DNA of 64,000 nt from Phallus indusiatus. Its lineage: Eukaryota > Basidiomycota > Agaricomycetes > Phallales > Phallaceae. Each line of letters opens with the position of its first letter. Position 1 is the stretch's first letter. The position numbers and the translations under genes are program-made. The notes beneath the pieces are model-generated. The model worked only from the letters and a program-made list of their open reading frames with translations, was not told the origin of the DNA and made no database searches. The DNA is taken from assembly GCA_027605045.1 (NCBI GenBank), contig JAQFWX010000003.1, forward strand, positions 248,001 to 312,000, given 5' to 3'. Of this stretch, positions 1 to 12,189 are shown one piece after another.

Positions 1-779
1 GCTCAGACTCTGTTGTCGATCGCCGATGCCTCCTACAAATGAAGATTACATATTCCTTTTGCAGAAATTTCTCCACCGTCATTCGAAACTTATTGTTCTA
101 TCAAGCAACATTTTGCATCCTGGATGGGCAGTTGAATCCGATGATTTCCTCCCAAGTCTAACGTCTTTCTACGTCAAAAAATATTCGCAATCGCCTACCA
201 TCACGGCTAATATTGCTGCACGTCTCGTGCATTTGGAAATGAACTGTTTACTCTACTTGTACCTTTCAAGAAATGGGATTATCCTATCCAATTTGAAAAC
301 TTGTGTGTTTTGGGAAGCTGAGAGATTCACTCATCAACTTGCTATGATCGTCCCCAATATCCACAATCTCTGTATAACCTTCGGATTACTTTGGGACCAA
401 AATACAAAACGCGAACGCCAGCACATCAACCCTGATGAGGTATGTTACCATTGATGAAGAATCCATTTCATTTCAGCGTCGTATTAACGCATCGCACTGA
501 CAGGTTATGAAGCATGTCTCTTTTTACGCCAATTTCAAAAACCTACGCGTTCTTATAGGTCCTTTTCGTAATACACGAATGGATAATCATCTTCTTTGTA
601 AAGCCTTGTATGAATTCCCTAGGCTTCTGTACACCGAAGTGAGACTTGATAATGGCGAACTCAAGTTTTGTCGTTTAAAGCGGGATGATATCGCTAAGGT
701 GATGATATATGAATACGAGACGACGGGTATACCCGAGGAGTGTGATGTTTCCTCTTGGGACAGCCTTTACAGTTTATAG
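1..779 (+). CDS. F-box family protein, copy 1 (3' part only, cut by window edge)
   Basis: This is the 3' part of a gene of the same family as the complete copy at 1743-3363. The first exon is open to the window edge and ends at 439 with donor gtatgt. The last exon is 504-779 after acceptor acag and ends in TAG. The protein matches the middle and C-terminal parts of the paralogs: the FLHRHSKL segment, the PGWAVESDDFLPSL segment, then the GPF and LLYT blocks and a WDSLYSL end. The N-terminal F-box lies outside the window, so the F-box label rests on the paralogs. No stop or frameshift is visible. The role is inferred from family architecture (substrate-recognition subunit of an SCF ubiquitin ligase). 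Confidence 0.72.
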
Positions 780-1149
780 ACATGGTGGTGAGTTGGTTAT
801 ATTGCTTCGCTTCCTACGCACACAAATACTGAAGCTCGGTAGAATCGTCTTTGACTGGTCCAATCTCATAGTTTCCTCGTAAATCCTAGTAGATATTCGG
901 GTCCGTCCAATCCTGGTCACTGCGCCACAGTTGTTTTCATGACTTCGCTACGCTAATCGCATGTGCGTCTGTTCTTAAAGTCAAACTCAACTTCGTTCGC
1001 AACTTCCATCTCTTATCATGCTATGGTTTTCACTGTTACTGTGTCCTGATCATGTATGCATCTTCGGGTTTTTGAAATCTATATATATATTGTTCAAGCC
1101 CATTTTACAGCGGGAAACTACTTAATCGTAGTAGTATGGCATGGCAATA
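780..1149. other. Intergenic, nothing recognised
   Basis: About 370 bp between F-box copy 1 and a two-TM gene relic. I see no coding signal. Confidence 0.4.
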
Positions 1150-1310
1150 TGATCTGGAAACGTACGGATGGGGTCTTCGGATTGGAGTTAAGCGAGTTGG
1201 AGAGTTGGTTGTGGCGAGTGGATTCGGTGCACGATGTTCAAACCAAATACAGCACAGAGCAAGCATTTCTTGAGATAGAACACGTTAGTAAATAGATCCA
1301 GTCCTAAACC
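1150..1310 (-). pseudogene. Relic of exon 2 of the two-TM protein family
   Basis: Read on the minus strand, this follows exon 2 of the intact gene at 3568-4401. It has a tctcaag acceptor, then sequence like the second membrane segment and the proline/arginine-rich stretch, and ends at a gtacg donor-like site. An internal deletion removes the middle of the exon. Exons 1, 3 and 4 are missing. It matches the plus-strand relic at about 31.55-31.87 kb, so both belong to an inverted duplication. Confidence 0.5.
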
Positions 1311-1742
1311 AGGTTCAGCTCACCCGTCGTGTGCACTATTCTTGGACATGATGCAGGAGCGGACATCGCTTTAGCTCGGTTGGGTATAATAAGTAAAGAC
1401 CAATTTATAAATGCGGCAGCAAAGACTGTAGCAACGCCACTATCATGTCATTCCTGAGCTTTGTCGAAGAGTGTTTGCGCAATGTGTTCCATGATCAAGC
1501 GTTCTTCGCGCCATTTGCATTTTGAATGGGATTTGAGAGATTCAATCGTGTATTTCGCGGTAAGCTCTCATTTATTTATGATGCTTCTAGAGAAATCGCC
1601 TGCACACATGTTGTATGAGATTATGAGGTGAGTCGGGAAACGCGGCCAAGAACAAAAACACGTCCAGTACACAAAACAGTTACAAACAAATATATCGAAT
1701 GTTTTCTGCACCCTCGCGCTCTAACTCACAGCATTTTGAAGG
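1311..1742. other. Inverted copy of a relic segment shared with 12.5, 26.4 and 31.3 kb
   Basis: At 1444-1640 the plus strand holds a segment beginning MSFLSFVEEC, then a gtaagc donor, a tctag acceptor and a short piece like K(S)xAHxLYE. The same segment lies on the minus strand at about 12.54-12.75, 26.34-26.52 and 31.23-31.42 kb. Every copy I read has a stop or frame break, so I treat it as a decayed exon pair of an unknown gene lying upstream of F-box copy 2. Confidence 0.35.
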
Positions 1743-3363
1743 ATGCCTACGATACCTATAGACGTCCTTATTCACATAACTGATTTTATCGACCACCCAG
1801 TGGATCTATTGTCTTTTGCAGCAACAACTCGCGTGTTATACTTCATCATCGTTCCTCGACACATTGACTATCGCCGTATTTGTTACAGCAAAAGATCTTC
1901 GAAATACCTCTGGAGACATCTCTTGAATACCCCATATGATGCTTGCTCCCGTATTAGATATCTGAACGTTTCAAGAGCTCATGGTCGGACACAAATTCCA
2001 CGAAGGTGCATAGCCGAATCCGAGTGGGACTACTCGCCAATATCGTCTTGGAGTATCCGTAGAGATGATCATCAGGACGGTTCTTTTGAAGCCTTCATCC
2101 AAGTCCTTCCTAAAATGGTCAACCTGAAATCTTTCCAGTTCGAGATAGGAAATAGACACGACGAAGAGTTTAATCTTATTTCTAACGCAATCGGAAAAGC
2201 GGATTGTAATTTGGAAGAGTTGGGAGTGTTTTTCGAATGCCCAAACACAGCCCTTGAAGAGCGCTTTAAAAACGACAAAGTATCAAGAGATCCGAAAAAA
2301 TTCTCGGTAAGCTGCCGTCTTACTTTGACCAGGAGTAGAATGCCTTTACTGTTTTTGTGATATAGTTGTTTTATGATTATTTGCCCTCTCTTCAAAAATT
2401 TATCGTCAGGACTGGTTCTGGAGGTGATCTGAGCCGCCCCATTTTGCAAATGGTTTTGAATGCGCCTAACCTTACCCATATAAGCGTCACTTTGAGTAAC
2501 TCCCATACATTTATCTCTGGGTATTGGCCAAATCTTCAACACCTCAAATTTGTTTGCCACACGCTAAACAATCCTACGGATGACGATAACATACCCCGTT
2601 TGCAGGCGTTTCTCCATCGTCATACAAAACTTAGAATGTTATCAACTGACAACCTCCTTATTCCTGGATGGGAAATAGAATCCGATGATTTCCTTCCTAA
2701 TCTCACATCTTTTTACGCCGTTTTAGACCCACAATTGCCTATCACCATGGGTATGATCGCTGCACGTCTAGTCCATTTGATAATGAGCTCCAGGCTGTAC
2801 TCGACCCTATCCAAACATGGAATCATCCTACCTAATCTCCAAACTTGTCAGTTTTGGAAAGCCAGCCCCGGAAAATCGACTCGAAAATTTGCTGATATGG
2901 CCCCCAATCTCCAAAATCTCCATATAACTTTCAACCGTTATGCTCAATCTTCCTCCGGCCGAGTTTCTCTGTGCCAATTCTCGACCTCTGACGAGGTATG
3001 TCACCATCACTGAAAGAATCAATTATGTTTTGTATTAACGCATTCCATTGGCAGGTCATAGAACACATCTCCTATTTCGCCAATTTCAAGAAATTACGCG
3101 TTTTAACAGGACCCTTTCATACCATCCGCGTGGACATTCATCGTCTTTTCAAAACCCTTTATGACTTCCCTAGCCTTCTGTACACCAAAATGTGGCTGAA
3201 TGACGAAGTCATTTCTTGTCGCCTGGTGCGGGATGATATCGCTAAGACAATGAAATATGAATTAGAAGCGACTGGTACTCCCAAGGAATGTGATTACACC
3301 ACTTGGGACGAGCTATATACGTCGGTTACGTTAATTTCTCTACAATCACGTTATCCAGCTTGA
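1743..3363 (+). CDS. F-box family protein, copy 2 (intact, 500 aa)
   Basis: Model: exons 1743-2306, 2366-2995 and 3055-3363, all phase 0, 500 aa. The N-terminus has an F-box-like segment (PIDVLIHITDFIDHPVDLLSF, then RHIDYRRI and YDACSRIRYLNVS). Next come repeated hydrophobic segments (LPKMVNLKS, NLTHISV, YWPNLQHLK) that look like degenerate leucine-rich repeats. The C-terminus carries the conserved LVRDDIAK and WDELY blocks. F-box proteins usually recruit substrates to SCF ubiquitin ligases through Skp1; this role is inferred. The two introns sit at the same sites in all paralogs here (17717-19282, 14438-16034 and others). The gene is convergent with the two-TM gene at 3568-4401, and this pair is mirrored at 28.5-31.1 kb. 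Confidence 0.8.
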
Positions 3364-3567
3364 ATTCAATAATCATCATCTCTGACTTTTAATCTTATCA
3401 TTACTTATCATCTGCATATATCTTTATATTTTGTGTATTATATCTACATGCAAACGAAAGTGAAGACATGTCGTCCTGACCTTTGTAGTAACAAAACATC
3501 CATTTATATGTGCGCTAGTCGTGCAAAGTATATGTTGCGAAGGCTCTCACAAAAACATAGCGCCGGT

Positions 3568-4401
3568 CTAAAAAAAGGCGAAAAGTCTTTCGGTAGATTT
3601 CGCGTCATCCGCCATGGCTATGAAATCTTCAACGAGTTCTATGCCGATAGGTTCTAGTTTAGCTCATCAATACGCGGTCTGGCTAGAAGAATTATAAGCG
3701 ACATGTGTCTTACCAGAGAGACGTCTGGGATGTCTGCTTCTGTACGCAGCCAAAGGTAACAGATCGGTCGAGTCGACAGAGGACGAAAACACTTCAGACT
3801 GACTAAACTTCAAGTTATCGTCTTTCATTGGGACGTTATTATTGTTGATAGGTCGCGATTCTGAAGCTGATCCACTGGAGGCGTAATATTTCTATCAAAA
3901 AAAGTCCACGTAAGATCCACGAACAGAGCGAGGCAATATGATTTATAAACGTACAGATGTTCCCAGGTTTTTCACCGGTCGTCGAACTGGAGTTGAGCGA
4001 GTTGGGGGGTTAGCTATCGGGAGTGGTTTTGGTACAGGATCAGGTGGAGATTCCGGGCGAGAATAACAGAGTGAAATGAGAGCGATGAGAATGTTGGAAC
4101 CGAATATAGCACAGAGGAAGACGATTTCTTGAGATACAGCATGTTAGTGAGTAAATACGGTTTTTAGGTCGGGTTTCGTCTCACCGATGATATGAACTGT
4201 TCTTAACCAAACCGCGGGAATGAACAGTACCTTGAGGTGGATGTACACTGGGAAGAACCAATCGAGGAACAAAATAGCAAAGACTGCTACGACGTTCTTT
4301 TTGAGCATTGTCAACAAATGGTCGCGCGTTACATGTCGTTTGGCTTGTGAATGATCATGAGCCGAGATAGGTCGCGGCGGCGGTGGGAGTGATGGGAGCA
4401 T
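3568..4401 (-). CDS. Two-TM membrane protein, unknown family, intact copy (217 aa)
   Basis: Model on the minus strand: exons 4401-4185, 4127-3955, 3891-3714 and 3653-3568 (phases 1, 0, 1), 217 aa. The start is the ATG of MLPSLPPPP, which aligns with the paralog at 28484. The protein has a proline-rich N-terminus, a hydrophobic segment near residues 35-55 (VVAVFAILFLDWFFPVYIHL), a second near 72-92 (EIVFLCAIFGSNILIALISL) and a hydrophilic serine/proline/arginine-rich tail. I do not recognise the family. The last exon runs on to an AKSTERLFAFF end, unlike the YY end of the paralog. The long flank upstream of this ATG stays in frame, so a start 19 codons earlier is possible. It is convergent with F-box copy 2. 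Confidence 0.68.
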
Positions 4402-5269
4402 GAGGAATATGGTGTAGAGTAAAGTGTTGAGGACCTTGAAGAAAGCTTCAGTTTTCAAAGTTTCGTATGTCCTGTCTCATGTGACATGTCCCTCTGGATT
4501 GTTTAGCATGTCCAGTGTTATTGTATTAATGCCTCGCTGGTTGACCGGACCGTAGGACCATAGCCTCGAAAGTCATACACAATATTCAACGCATTTGGCA
4601 AATAGGTTTCATATTTAACGACCTAAAACGTCATATTCCGAGACTGAACGATGAACGATGATTCCGTGCCAGGAAAATAAGAATGATTAATTGCACTGTA
4701 AATTTTATGAGCTGCATGAATCATTTTTTCCGGGAATAATAGATAGTTTAAGACTCAAAGTTAGACGCACGATGCACGTCCGATATTATTTGGGATTCTT
4801 TAACTTGTCGGTTCGGTTTGTAGATGTTAACAACTAGCTGGAGTCCTTCTTCGGCGCTAAAAACTTAAAATCGCAAGTTCGTACCATGGCCATGGCCCAC
4901 GGCCCTCGGCTTGATTCAGAACAACAACTTGTCAAAGCAAATATACGAGCTTAAATTAAGGGAAGCGTTGAAAAAAAATCCAGGTCACGACGTAGACTCG
5001 GGCTGGAAAGAAAAAAACACATTCAACGATCAAAATGCAGAAATCGGAAAAGGTTCTCGGTGCGGTTGCAGTTTATTGTATGTTCCCAATATGTTCCTTA
5101 CTTTCCTCCTCTCATTTCTTATAAACCCCGTTTACTTCTGATCTACCAGACTTTAAGACTTCGCTATCCAAAGCATTAGAACTTCAAACACCACCTTTTT
5201 TTTTCTATCTCGACCCAAGGGGTGCGACCGCAAACGAAAGAAAAGAACCTTAAGTGCGACTTGAATTGT
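4402..5269. other. Intergenic, nothing recognised
   Basis: About 870 bp. It holds AT-rich sequence and short ORFs without family resemblance or conserved splice context. Confidence 0.4.
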
Positions 5270-5550
5270 GTTTCGTACCAGCGATGAAAAAGCAATACGG
5301 AATGGCTAAATAGTACGATTAGTCGTCGGTATTAGTGGGTAAGTGCGTTTTTTTTTTAAGTAACTTCGATCTCTTCGATTTAACTAATCGAATTTAGTGT
5401 CCGTCTGGGAAGCCTAATAGACAGGAACAACAACGTGGCACTGGCTTGTCAGATTTTGTAGAGTGAGCACAAGAATGACTGTTCAAAATCAAAGTATGTA
5501 GGAAGTTGTTGTCGTTGGCAAAGCTGACTGGTTTCAAATGAAAGAATAGA
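5270..5550 (-). pseudogene. DUF6533 family relic (end of exon 8 to exon 11)
   Basis: Read on the minus strand this follows exons 8 to 11 of the DUF6533 genes. It has the end of exon 8 (SFET then gtcagc), a shortened exon 9 (LVLTL then a lost base), an exon 10 fragment (KSKRSKL) cut before its donor, and an exon 11 like ILYCFFIA ending in gtacga. The exons before and after are absent. It marks the inner end of the inverted left segment. Confidence 0.6.
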
Positions 5551-6676
5551 ATGTTCCACGACTGTCCTTGAGCGTGCAAGGGTCTCGGTCACGGACAGTC
5601 GCAGGGCGTAATTATGGAATGCATATAACTATCGAGGCATCTGGGATAAGAAAAACACGAGTAATGACCAGAATGTCGACTTTCGTACATTAGTGGTAGA
5701 TAAAAGTGAAAAGCTATGAGATCGAACTCACACATCCATCTGTTCGCATGTAAGTTATTATGATGGTGACCAGACTTAACAGATGAGATTGATCATTGGA
5801 CGGCATGTTTCCATTTTTTTTTGCATTTACAAGGGGCAAGTCATTCTATCAGCCAGTAAAATACTCTGGTGGTTCGTTTTGTGAAATTATTTTATAGTCC
5901 ATCCGGGCGGGTCCGATAGTTTAAACTTGAAAACCGGAGCTGTGGCATCGGGTAAGAAGAAATTCTTCTTCAAGATGCTAACATTGACAGGATTCATCAT
6001 AGCTATGACTGATTGGCTAGAGCAGGCTAAAACATGGCTCTGTGTGGCGCGATGAATTCTGGAAGTAGAAAGCTTCTTGTTTAATTATAAAAACGTGATT
6101 TAAAGAATGCGGGTTTTAAACTTCGAAAGGGAAGGTACATATCTTGCGATGGTGATAATTGATTTATCTATTATTGATTTATTGAACAGACATGTTTATT
6201 GATTACATGTGTTGATTCATACCACATTGACGTATCATGCCGACTAGCAGCACTAGCTGTTTATGATTGATCTGAATCGCTGAAAACCACAAAACATTTA
6301 CGAAACCACATTAGCGGTGACTCTGTATTTAATCGTGGTCCTGTTCATACCTCTATTTTCCCCAAACACAAGCCATCCAGAAGCGTTACGTCGTCGTCGG
6401 TCCTTCTATCCACTGTCCTTTTTGTTGGAAGTCAGCTTATACTTCGACGAGTCTATGAAGACTTAATGTCTGAGTAGTAGTGTAGCGACTCAGAGATCTC
6501 TAGATAGGAGGCGTACTGTAGTATAACCTGATGAGGAGAAGTATAATTACAGGTTGAATACTATATACTATCTGATATGGTCCGTGCATAAGGAAACTAC
6601 TATGCGGGATATCTAATATCAGTACTGATCTTAATCAGACCTAAAGGAAGAGTATAACTAAATATAACGAGTCATG
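5551..6676. other. Intergenic, nothing recognised
   Basis: About 1.1 kb between the DUF6533 relic and the hydrolase. I see only short ORFs and AT-rich runs. It may hold the 5' exon and promoter of the hydrolase. Confidence 0.4.
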
Positions 6677-6742
6677 TGAGATTGCACACATAATTCCAAC
6701 ACTTTTCACGTTGAAGCTCTAGAGTATAATCCAGCTCAATCT

Positions 6743-8012
6743 ATGGTCAATGGCTACACACTTGTTCTACTCCATGCAATGAACCTACACAAAGAAACTT
6801 TTGACTCATTTGTATTGGCTCTTCTCAACGATACACAGGCTTCGTCTCTTCCCATTAGAGATGTCCGGTGTATTGGTACGCTTCTTGACTTCAATCGGTG
6901 TTCAAACCTGGTTCGGATTGACGTTATCCTTCTCCAGATGTTCCAAATTGCGGAAGAAGTTCATCTCTCAACCAGGCAGTCCTCTCGTCTGACGAATTCA
7001 AATCTTACTGTATGGTTATTCTGGAGTAAATCTGTCCAGCTTATGAGATAATGGGGATGATTATATTTTACAGGGTCTCCTTTCGAGTATGCCAGAGCGG
7101 TTTATTCGTTTCTATATAGCGACAGCCACGGAGTCGAATTCCGTTCAAGGAAATTAATTGGGATAGGACATTCTGCCAGTGCATTAAGTTTGTCAGTATA
7201 AATGGCATGGATATGCATGTGTTTGACGCGACATACTACTATGTAGGATGTTGTTACACCAAATGAAACCACCCTCGGCTTTTCGTGCATTGATCCTTCT
7301 CGATCCGGCTATCCCTTTAAGCGAAGACCTTTCGACTGCACCCCGTATCTTTCTTTTGCGGTTGGCGAAGAAGAAAAAGGACAGTTGGCCCAGTAGAGCT
7401 GTCGCTCGCCAGGAGCTTTTGAACCATCCCGCTTACACGAAATGGGACCCGAACCTCGTGGAATTGTTCGTTGTGAGTAGTATGACAGTTACGATAAAGA
7501 AATGTATCTTTATAATGACAAACATGCTAGAGGTACGGATTACGTGGGGCTGACAGTGATGGAAGAGTCACTTTAGCATGCTCGAAGAGCCAGGAACAGG
7601 TCTAATTCTTTCTTTCGTTCAAATCATTCCAGGTATATTCACGCTGCATATATGATCAGGCGTTCTATTCGAAACCCGATAATTTTACAGGACCCCCTAT
7701 ACATATTTTTGTGGACATATGTCGGGAGGGTAAAATACCAATCCATCTCTTCTTGGCAAAAGACGACAAAACATTTAGAGTTATGAAACCCTTTCAAATG
7801 GAGTCCGTGAAAAGAACTCCTCATGGTAGTGTCACTTGGCTGACAGGGGGGCATATGGTACGTGTGTGTGTGCTTTTCGAAATCCTACTCAGCTTACAAT
7901 TCATTATTGGTTGCAAAAGCTTCCCCAGCTTGCGCCTAAAATGCTTGCAGAGAAAGTAGCTCAAACACTCTTGGTTATGAATGCACGAGAAGAGCGTTTG
8001 GCCAAATTATAA
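6743..8012 (+). CDS. Alpha/beta-hydrolase fold protein with PTS1-like C-terminus
   Basis: Model: exons ..6875, 6938-7009, 7074-7191, 7247-7472, 7633-7857 and 7893-8012. All joins keep frame. The protein shows the alpha/beta-hydrolase order: GYTLVLLHA strand, CIDVPNCGRS, YARAVYSFL helix, the nucleophile elbow GIGHSAS (serine in G-H-S-A-S, last Gly replaced by Ser), ALILLDPA, KIPIHLFLAKDD and the histidine region TGGHM. It ends RLAKL; AKL fits the peroxisomal targeting signal 1 rule, as in Lpx1-like lipases. From the Met at 6743 it has 297 aa, but the frame stays open upstream to about 6677 (FHVEALEYNP), so the true start lies in an earlier exon I could not place. The last intron is only 35 bp. 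The substrate is unknown. Confidence 0.7.
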
Positions 8013-9075
8013 AGCAGCTAGCAACTAAATTCAGAATGAGCTTTTTTATCGGTTTGTGACCGAATCAATTGTGTCATCTCTCGATTATGTTAGTTCACAT
8101 TAAATATACATACCATAAGGACGAGCTAAAGTAACTGCGTCTGATGAGAATGCACGTAACATGAAACGTATTTGAGTAAAAACGAACACACCACGAAGGC
8201 CCGGTGTGCCGGCAAGACGTGGAGAGATACTTATTGCCCCATCATAAGTTATCTCTTCCATCACTATTCGACAGACAGTGCTTCAGGCACTATCGTCACT
8301 GGTCAGTGAGGTATCTTCATGCAAACCCATGAAGTGCTTTTGGATCTGGGACAGATGTACTATGAGTGTGTTGTGCAATGTGAGAGTATGTAAGTTTCGG
8401 CTCATTTGGAGTTTTTTCGGTGATACATGTGGCTCGGGAGGTGTGTAACCTCAGTAACGTTAACAAATTTAGGTCTAGCAAAGAACGAATACCAACACCA
8501 TCATCGCCCATTCGATGATGCAGTTCCGTTTTCGAATCTCTTATACCAATGTCTGGGTCTATAGTGATGGTGTCGTATACACGGAGATAATCTGTAGAGG
8601 AGTTCCTTCCAAAAAAGAAAGAAAGAAAGACGGGTCTAATTCAAATTCAAGCCAGGAAGATAGTGATGCTGGTGAGAGTCATGGCGCCGGATTCCGGAAG
8701 CTGTTGGGTAGTAAGCTGAGACGCTTGCCGAGTCGCTAAGCGGCATCCTTTTTTTATTGAAACTCTCCACGCAAAGTTCCAGTAACGAGTTGGCACCAAA
8801 CCTCAACTTGGCTTCTCGTATCTCGAAGTCATTCGTTTCCATTGCATCGATTTAAGCAATCATTTATTCAATTATTTGTTGTCCTCAAAGATCTCAAAGA
8901 AGAACAGATACGAGAAAAACAGCAAAAAGCAATAACTGTCACTCAAGTTATTCCAGTTTTTTCTCGCGAGATTGTACTGCGCTGATTCTAGTAATAAAAA
9001 TAATGATATGTGTCCATGTACATACTAATATACAGTTCAATCACACAAATTCCAAGCCAGAATACAAAACGTACA
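8013..9075. repeat. Repeat-unit flank between hydrolase and DUF6533 gene
   Basis: This about 1 kb segment recurs at 21.9-22.86 kb and, inverted and more diverged, at 55.0-56.6 kb. A common 30-bp block at about 8127-8160 (gcgtctgatgagaatgca) is a good landmark. On the minus strand a short ORF begins NDFEIREAK here and at about 22.63 kb, but the two lose a common frame after 30 codons, so I do not call it a gene. An (aaag)n run lies near 8612-8630. Confidence 0.5.
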
Positions 9076-11219
9076 CTACACAATCTGAACATCAGCCTCT
9101 GTTGCCCGATTCCCACTACCCCTTCCTCTCCCATTCGGGCCCTCACCCAAACTCCCTTCACTCCCGTTCGGGGGCGGCGGGGCCATCGTCTCGATGGACA
9201 ACTCCGGATCCCCATTCTCAGTCCACCTCGCACTCTCCTCATCATGCGCCCAACTCTCTTCATCCAAATCCAAAACCATGCTTAAATATCTTCTAACCAG
9301 ACCATTGCTAATAATACCCGTATTACCAGCAAGTTGAGATGAATTTGATCCTGATCCGCTTGCGCTTGATGTGCCAGTGACGTTCCATTGGTATCTCCGG
9401 ATGAACGTCAACCTTGATTTTGACCTTGATTCTGACGTCGCGTTTCGTTTTTTGTTGAATTGGGTTGAGTTTCTTTCCTGTATCACTGATGATGATGCAC
9501 CGTCTCCCCTTGGGTTCTTTCTTGATCATGGTTTGCACTGTTGGCGTTGATACCAGCAACGGCACTGGGTTCCCAAGATAACGATAACGTACTCTGTGAC
9601 GACAGTTTTGCTTCGAGGCTCGCGTGGACGGCTTGTCGGAGGTTGAGCAGAATTCGAGCGGTCAACACTGAATGAATAACGCGCTGCAATCTATAAAAAA
9701 AGGAGGTTGATTAGATGAGGTGCCACAACAAATGAAAAGAAGAGGAGGGACTTGCTCTTCGAATGAGGGTGCATTTGCTGACTGTCAAAAAGAAGTTAGG
9801 TATAGAGTTTATGGTAAAACTATTAGTAAAACGTACTGGTATGACTTGATTGATGATGTTAGCGAGCGACCAAACTTGATTTGGAGGGGAAAATGAGATC
9901 CATGCTCGTTAATAACGTATAGAGCAGTGTTTCATACCAGCGATAAAAAAGCAATACAAAATAGCTGGATACGACCAATTGTCAGTATTACTGGGAAGTT
10001 GACTTTTGGTTGGTAAATTACCGTCTCTATGCAATGTTACAAGTAACTTTGATCTCTTCGTTATCACTAATTTTAGAAAAATAGGAGGGTTAGTCTCGTT
10101 CTAGAAAAGATATAATACTAGGGATAACAACGCACTAGCTTGTCGGCATTTGTAAAGAGTGAGCACAAGAATAGCTATTTGAAAAGGGTTGTTATTGTAA
10201 GATTTAAAAAGGACTTTTCGACAAGAATGCTCAAGCTTACTGGTTTCAAAAGAAAGAATAACGATATAACCTATTATAATTATCGGATTTACAAATGAGA
10301 CGAGCCAGCATCCGGGTGGGTAACCTTCTGCTGTTGTACCGACTGTTGAAAGGAGAGATCAGTGTTGTGAGACAGTGCCTGAAAAAGAAAGGCCCAGCTT
10401 GAGGATAATACAGCACATACATGCAACACGCGCCAGACTGATGCGCGCGAATACGAGAGAGACAATGATACCCGAAAATAAAATGATAAGTAGAATGATA
10501 AATAACTTGAGGTTTTGTTCCCAGACAGCCCACGTTCGGAAGACTAGAACAGCTTCAGATCGGGCAATACATATATGAGCTGTTGGTACTGTATCAAAGG
10601 AAAGGAATGATGTTACTTTCTGAAAAGAACATTCCGAAGATGACAAGCCCTTTATAAGATGCAGTGAGTCTGAGAGTGTCAATGTACTAATAAGCGAGCA
10701 TATATACATGCCGATGCTGTGAAAACACGCTGACAGCTTGAAGTCGAGTGATTCGGGGAGGCGACTAGTCGTAAAGTAATATATATACAAATGATCAGAC
10801 ATCGTAGTTAAGGTACCTCAACATTGATTTACGTACGATATAAATTTAAGACGCTATCTGTGAACGCTGAGTATCGGGTTAAGATGTACAAAATTTTTCC
10901 TGCACTCCATCGTGTAGGCCAAATGAGCTCGACTTCCTGGGGAAGACAGATAAAGTAGTCTGTAACCTGCGTCGTGATTAGAAGGAATGGAATGGAATTG
11001 AACTGGGATCTGAGATAACTTACAGCTATAGCAAAACTTGCAACTTTTCTGGGACGTTAGCAACTAATAGAAGTAAAATGGCATTGAACCTACACACCAT
11101 TGCAGTACTACGAGACCGAAATGACACGCGAGAATGTCAAAAGAAGATGTTTTCAGGGCGGGGAGAAAACTTACTCTATACGTCTGGCTAATTAAAATGA
11201 TATCGAGGACTGAAAACAT
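9076..11219 (-). pseudogene. DUF6533 membrane protein, copy 1 (frameshifted in last exon)
   Basis: Exons on the minus strand: 11219-11175, 11107-11098, 11043-11024, 10966-10837, 10764-10708, 10649-10617, 10552-10421, 10342-10241, 10174-10136, 10066-10022, 9964-9938, 9874-9837, 9781-9756 and 9690 onward. The first 13 exons are open and give the DUF6533 core (VTDYFICLPQEVELIWPTRW). In the last exon a C run near 9509 has four C where copy 2 has five, so the frame ends at 9483 (303 aa) and the rest of the tail (to 9076) is read in another frame. Loss of one base in a homopolymer may also be an assembly error. Intron 13 has a GC donor. Confidence 0.72.
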
Positions 11220-12189
11220 GTTTCATTAATCAACCATGATAGTCTATTTAACAGTCGCAAAGAGAAAGAGATGAGATGGGGGGACATCGAAGTGCCTGAA
11301 TAATAATCAAAGATCATAATCGGATTGGATCAAGGTTGCCATGTTTGTGGCTCTCACGGCGCAAACGTTGAAGAGACAAGATCTCAGTTGAGTCTGAGTT
11401 AAAAGAAAAAAAACTCCGGTTAGTGTATATGATTAAGAGTTATATATTGATATGGTGCTTACCGGCCTGAGTGGCTGGTGGGAAATCCTGAAAAAATGCC
11501 GTTCAGTCGTATGGATATTTTTGCTTTGATACATCAACGTGAGGAGGCGATGAAAGAATTTGATGTATGTAGGCAAAAGAAGGCAGCGATCGCAGCGGTT
11601 TGTTGCTACTAAAACCTCTTGAACTCCGTGAATGAAATTCTTTAGAAACAGGTCAGCCAAAATATCTTAAATACGGTTAGAAAAGAAAGCTGACGCTGAT
11701 ACTCGTGCGTGTGTAGCACTAAGTTAAGCTTCAAGTTGTCGTGTACCCGTGCATTCATGTCTTCATGTGTTCAAAGGAAACCGGGAATGTGTTCTATAAA
11801 TACGCATGGGGTGAGAATTTCCGCTCGAAGTTGAACTAATACATACAACCTGTAGACAAAACATTTGCTATGGTTGGCCAGCAGTCGTTATATAAATGAA
11901 ATAATAAATAAATAGTTGCGGCCATCTGTCAGTATGCACGAGTAAATCAAATGGCATCGCTGATTGATGGTTACTGATCTACATACTTCTGCATAGCCCT
12001 CCAGAGGTCGGCGCCAAGTCTTGATAGGAATGCTGGAGCTGAGAAAGATCATACTACTGGTTGGGATTATTAGCTGGCATCGTGCGAGGATCCACTTTCC
12101 AAAGGTTTGCGTACATATATACGCTCACATCGCGCTCAGGAAAAAGTTCAAATCAAATACAAATGCAACAAACAAAAACAAAAACAAAA
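11220..12189. repeat. Repeat-unit spacer upstream of DUF6533 copy 1
   Basis: This spacer is shared with 25.0-25.99 kb and, with changes, with 34.36-35.28, 39.83-40.5 and 45.47-46.37 kb. It should hold the copy 1 promoter. The sequence around TTGAA at 11368-11372 is the empty site for the hairpin insertions seen at 39932 and 45566. I see no gene. Confidence 0.5.

Noticed and set aside
8515..8842. Short ORFs of the NDFEIREAK segment as a real small gene
   Set aside because: Copies at 8.6, 22.6 and 55.3 kb lose a common reading frame within about 30 codons, so there is no sign of protein-level constraint.
9003..9296. Plus-strand ORFs rich in Pro, His and Ser near 9.0-9.3, 22.7-23.1 and 32-32.4 kb
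   Set aside because: They are antisense shadows of the low-complexity last exon of the DUF6533 genes, repeated only because that exon is repeated.
11098..11107. Reading ATGGTxCGT at the 10-bp exon as the DUF6533 start codon
   Set aside because: From this ATG most copies meet a stop within 25 codons. Using the upstream ATG with the 45-, 10- and 20-bp exons gives an open YCNVASFAIA frame in all copies.
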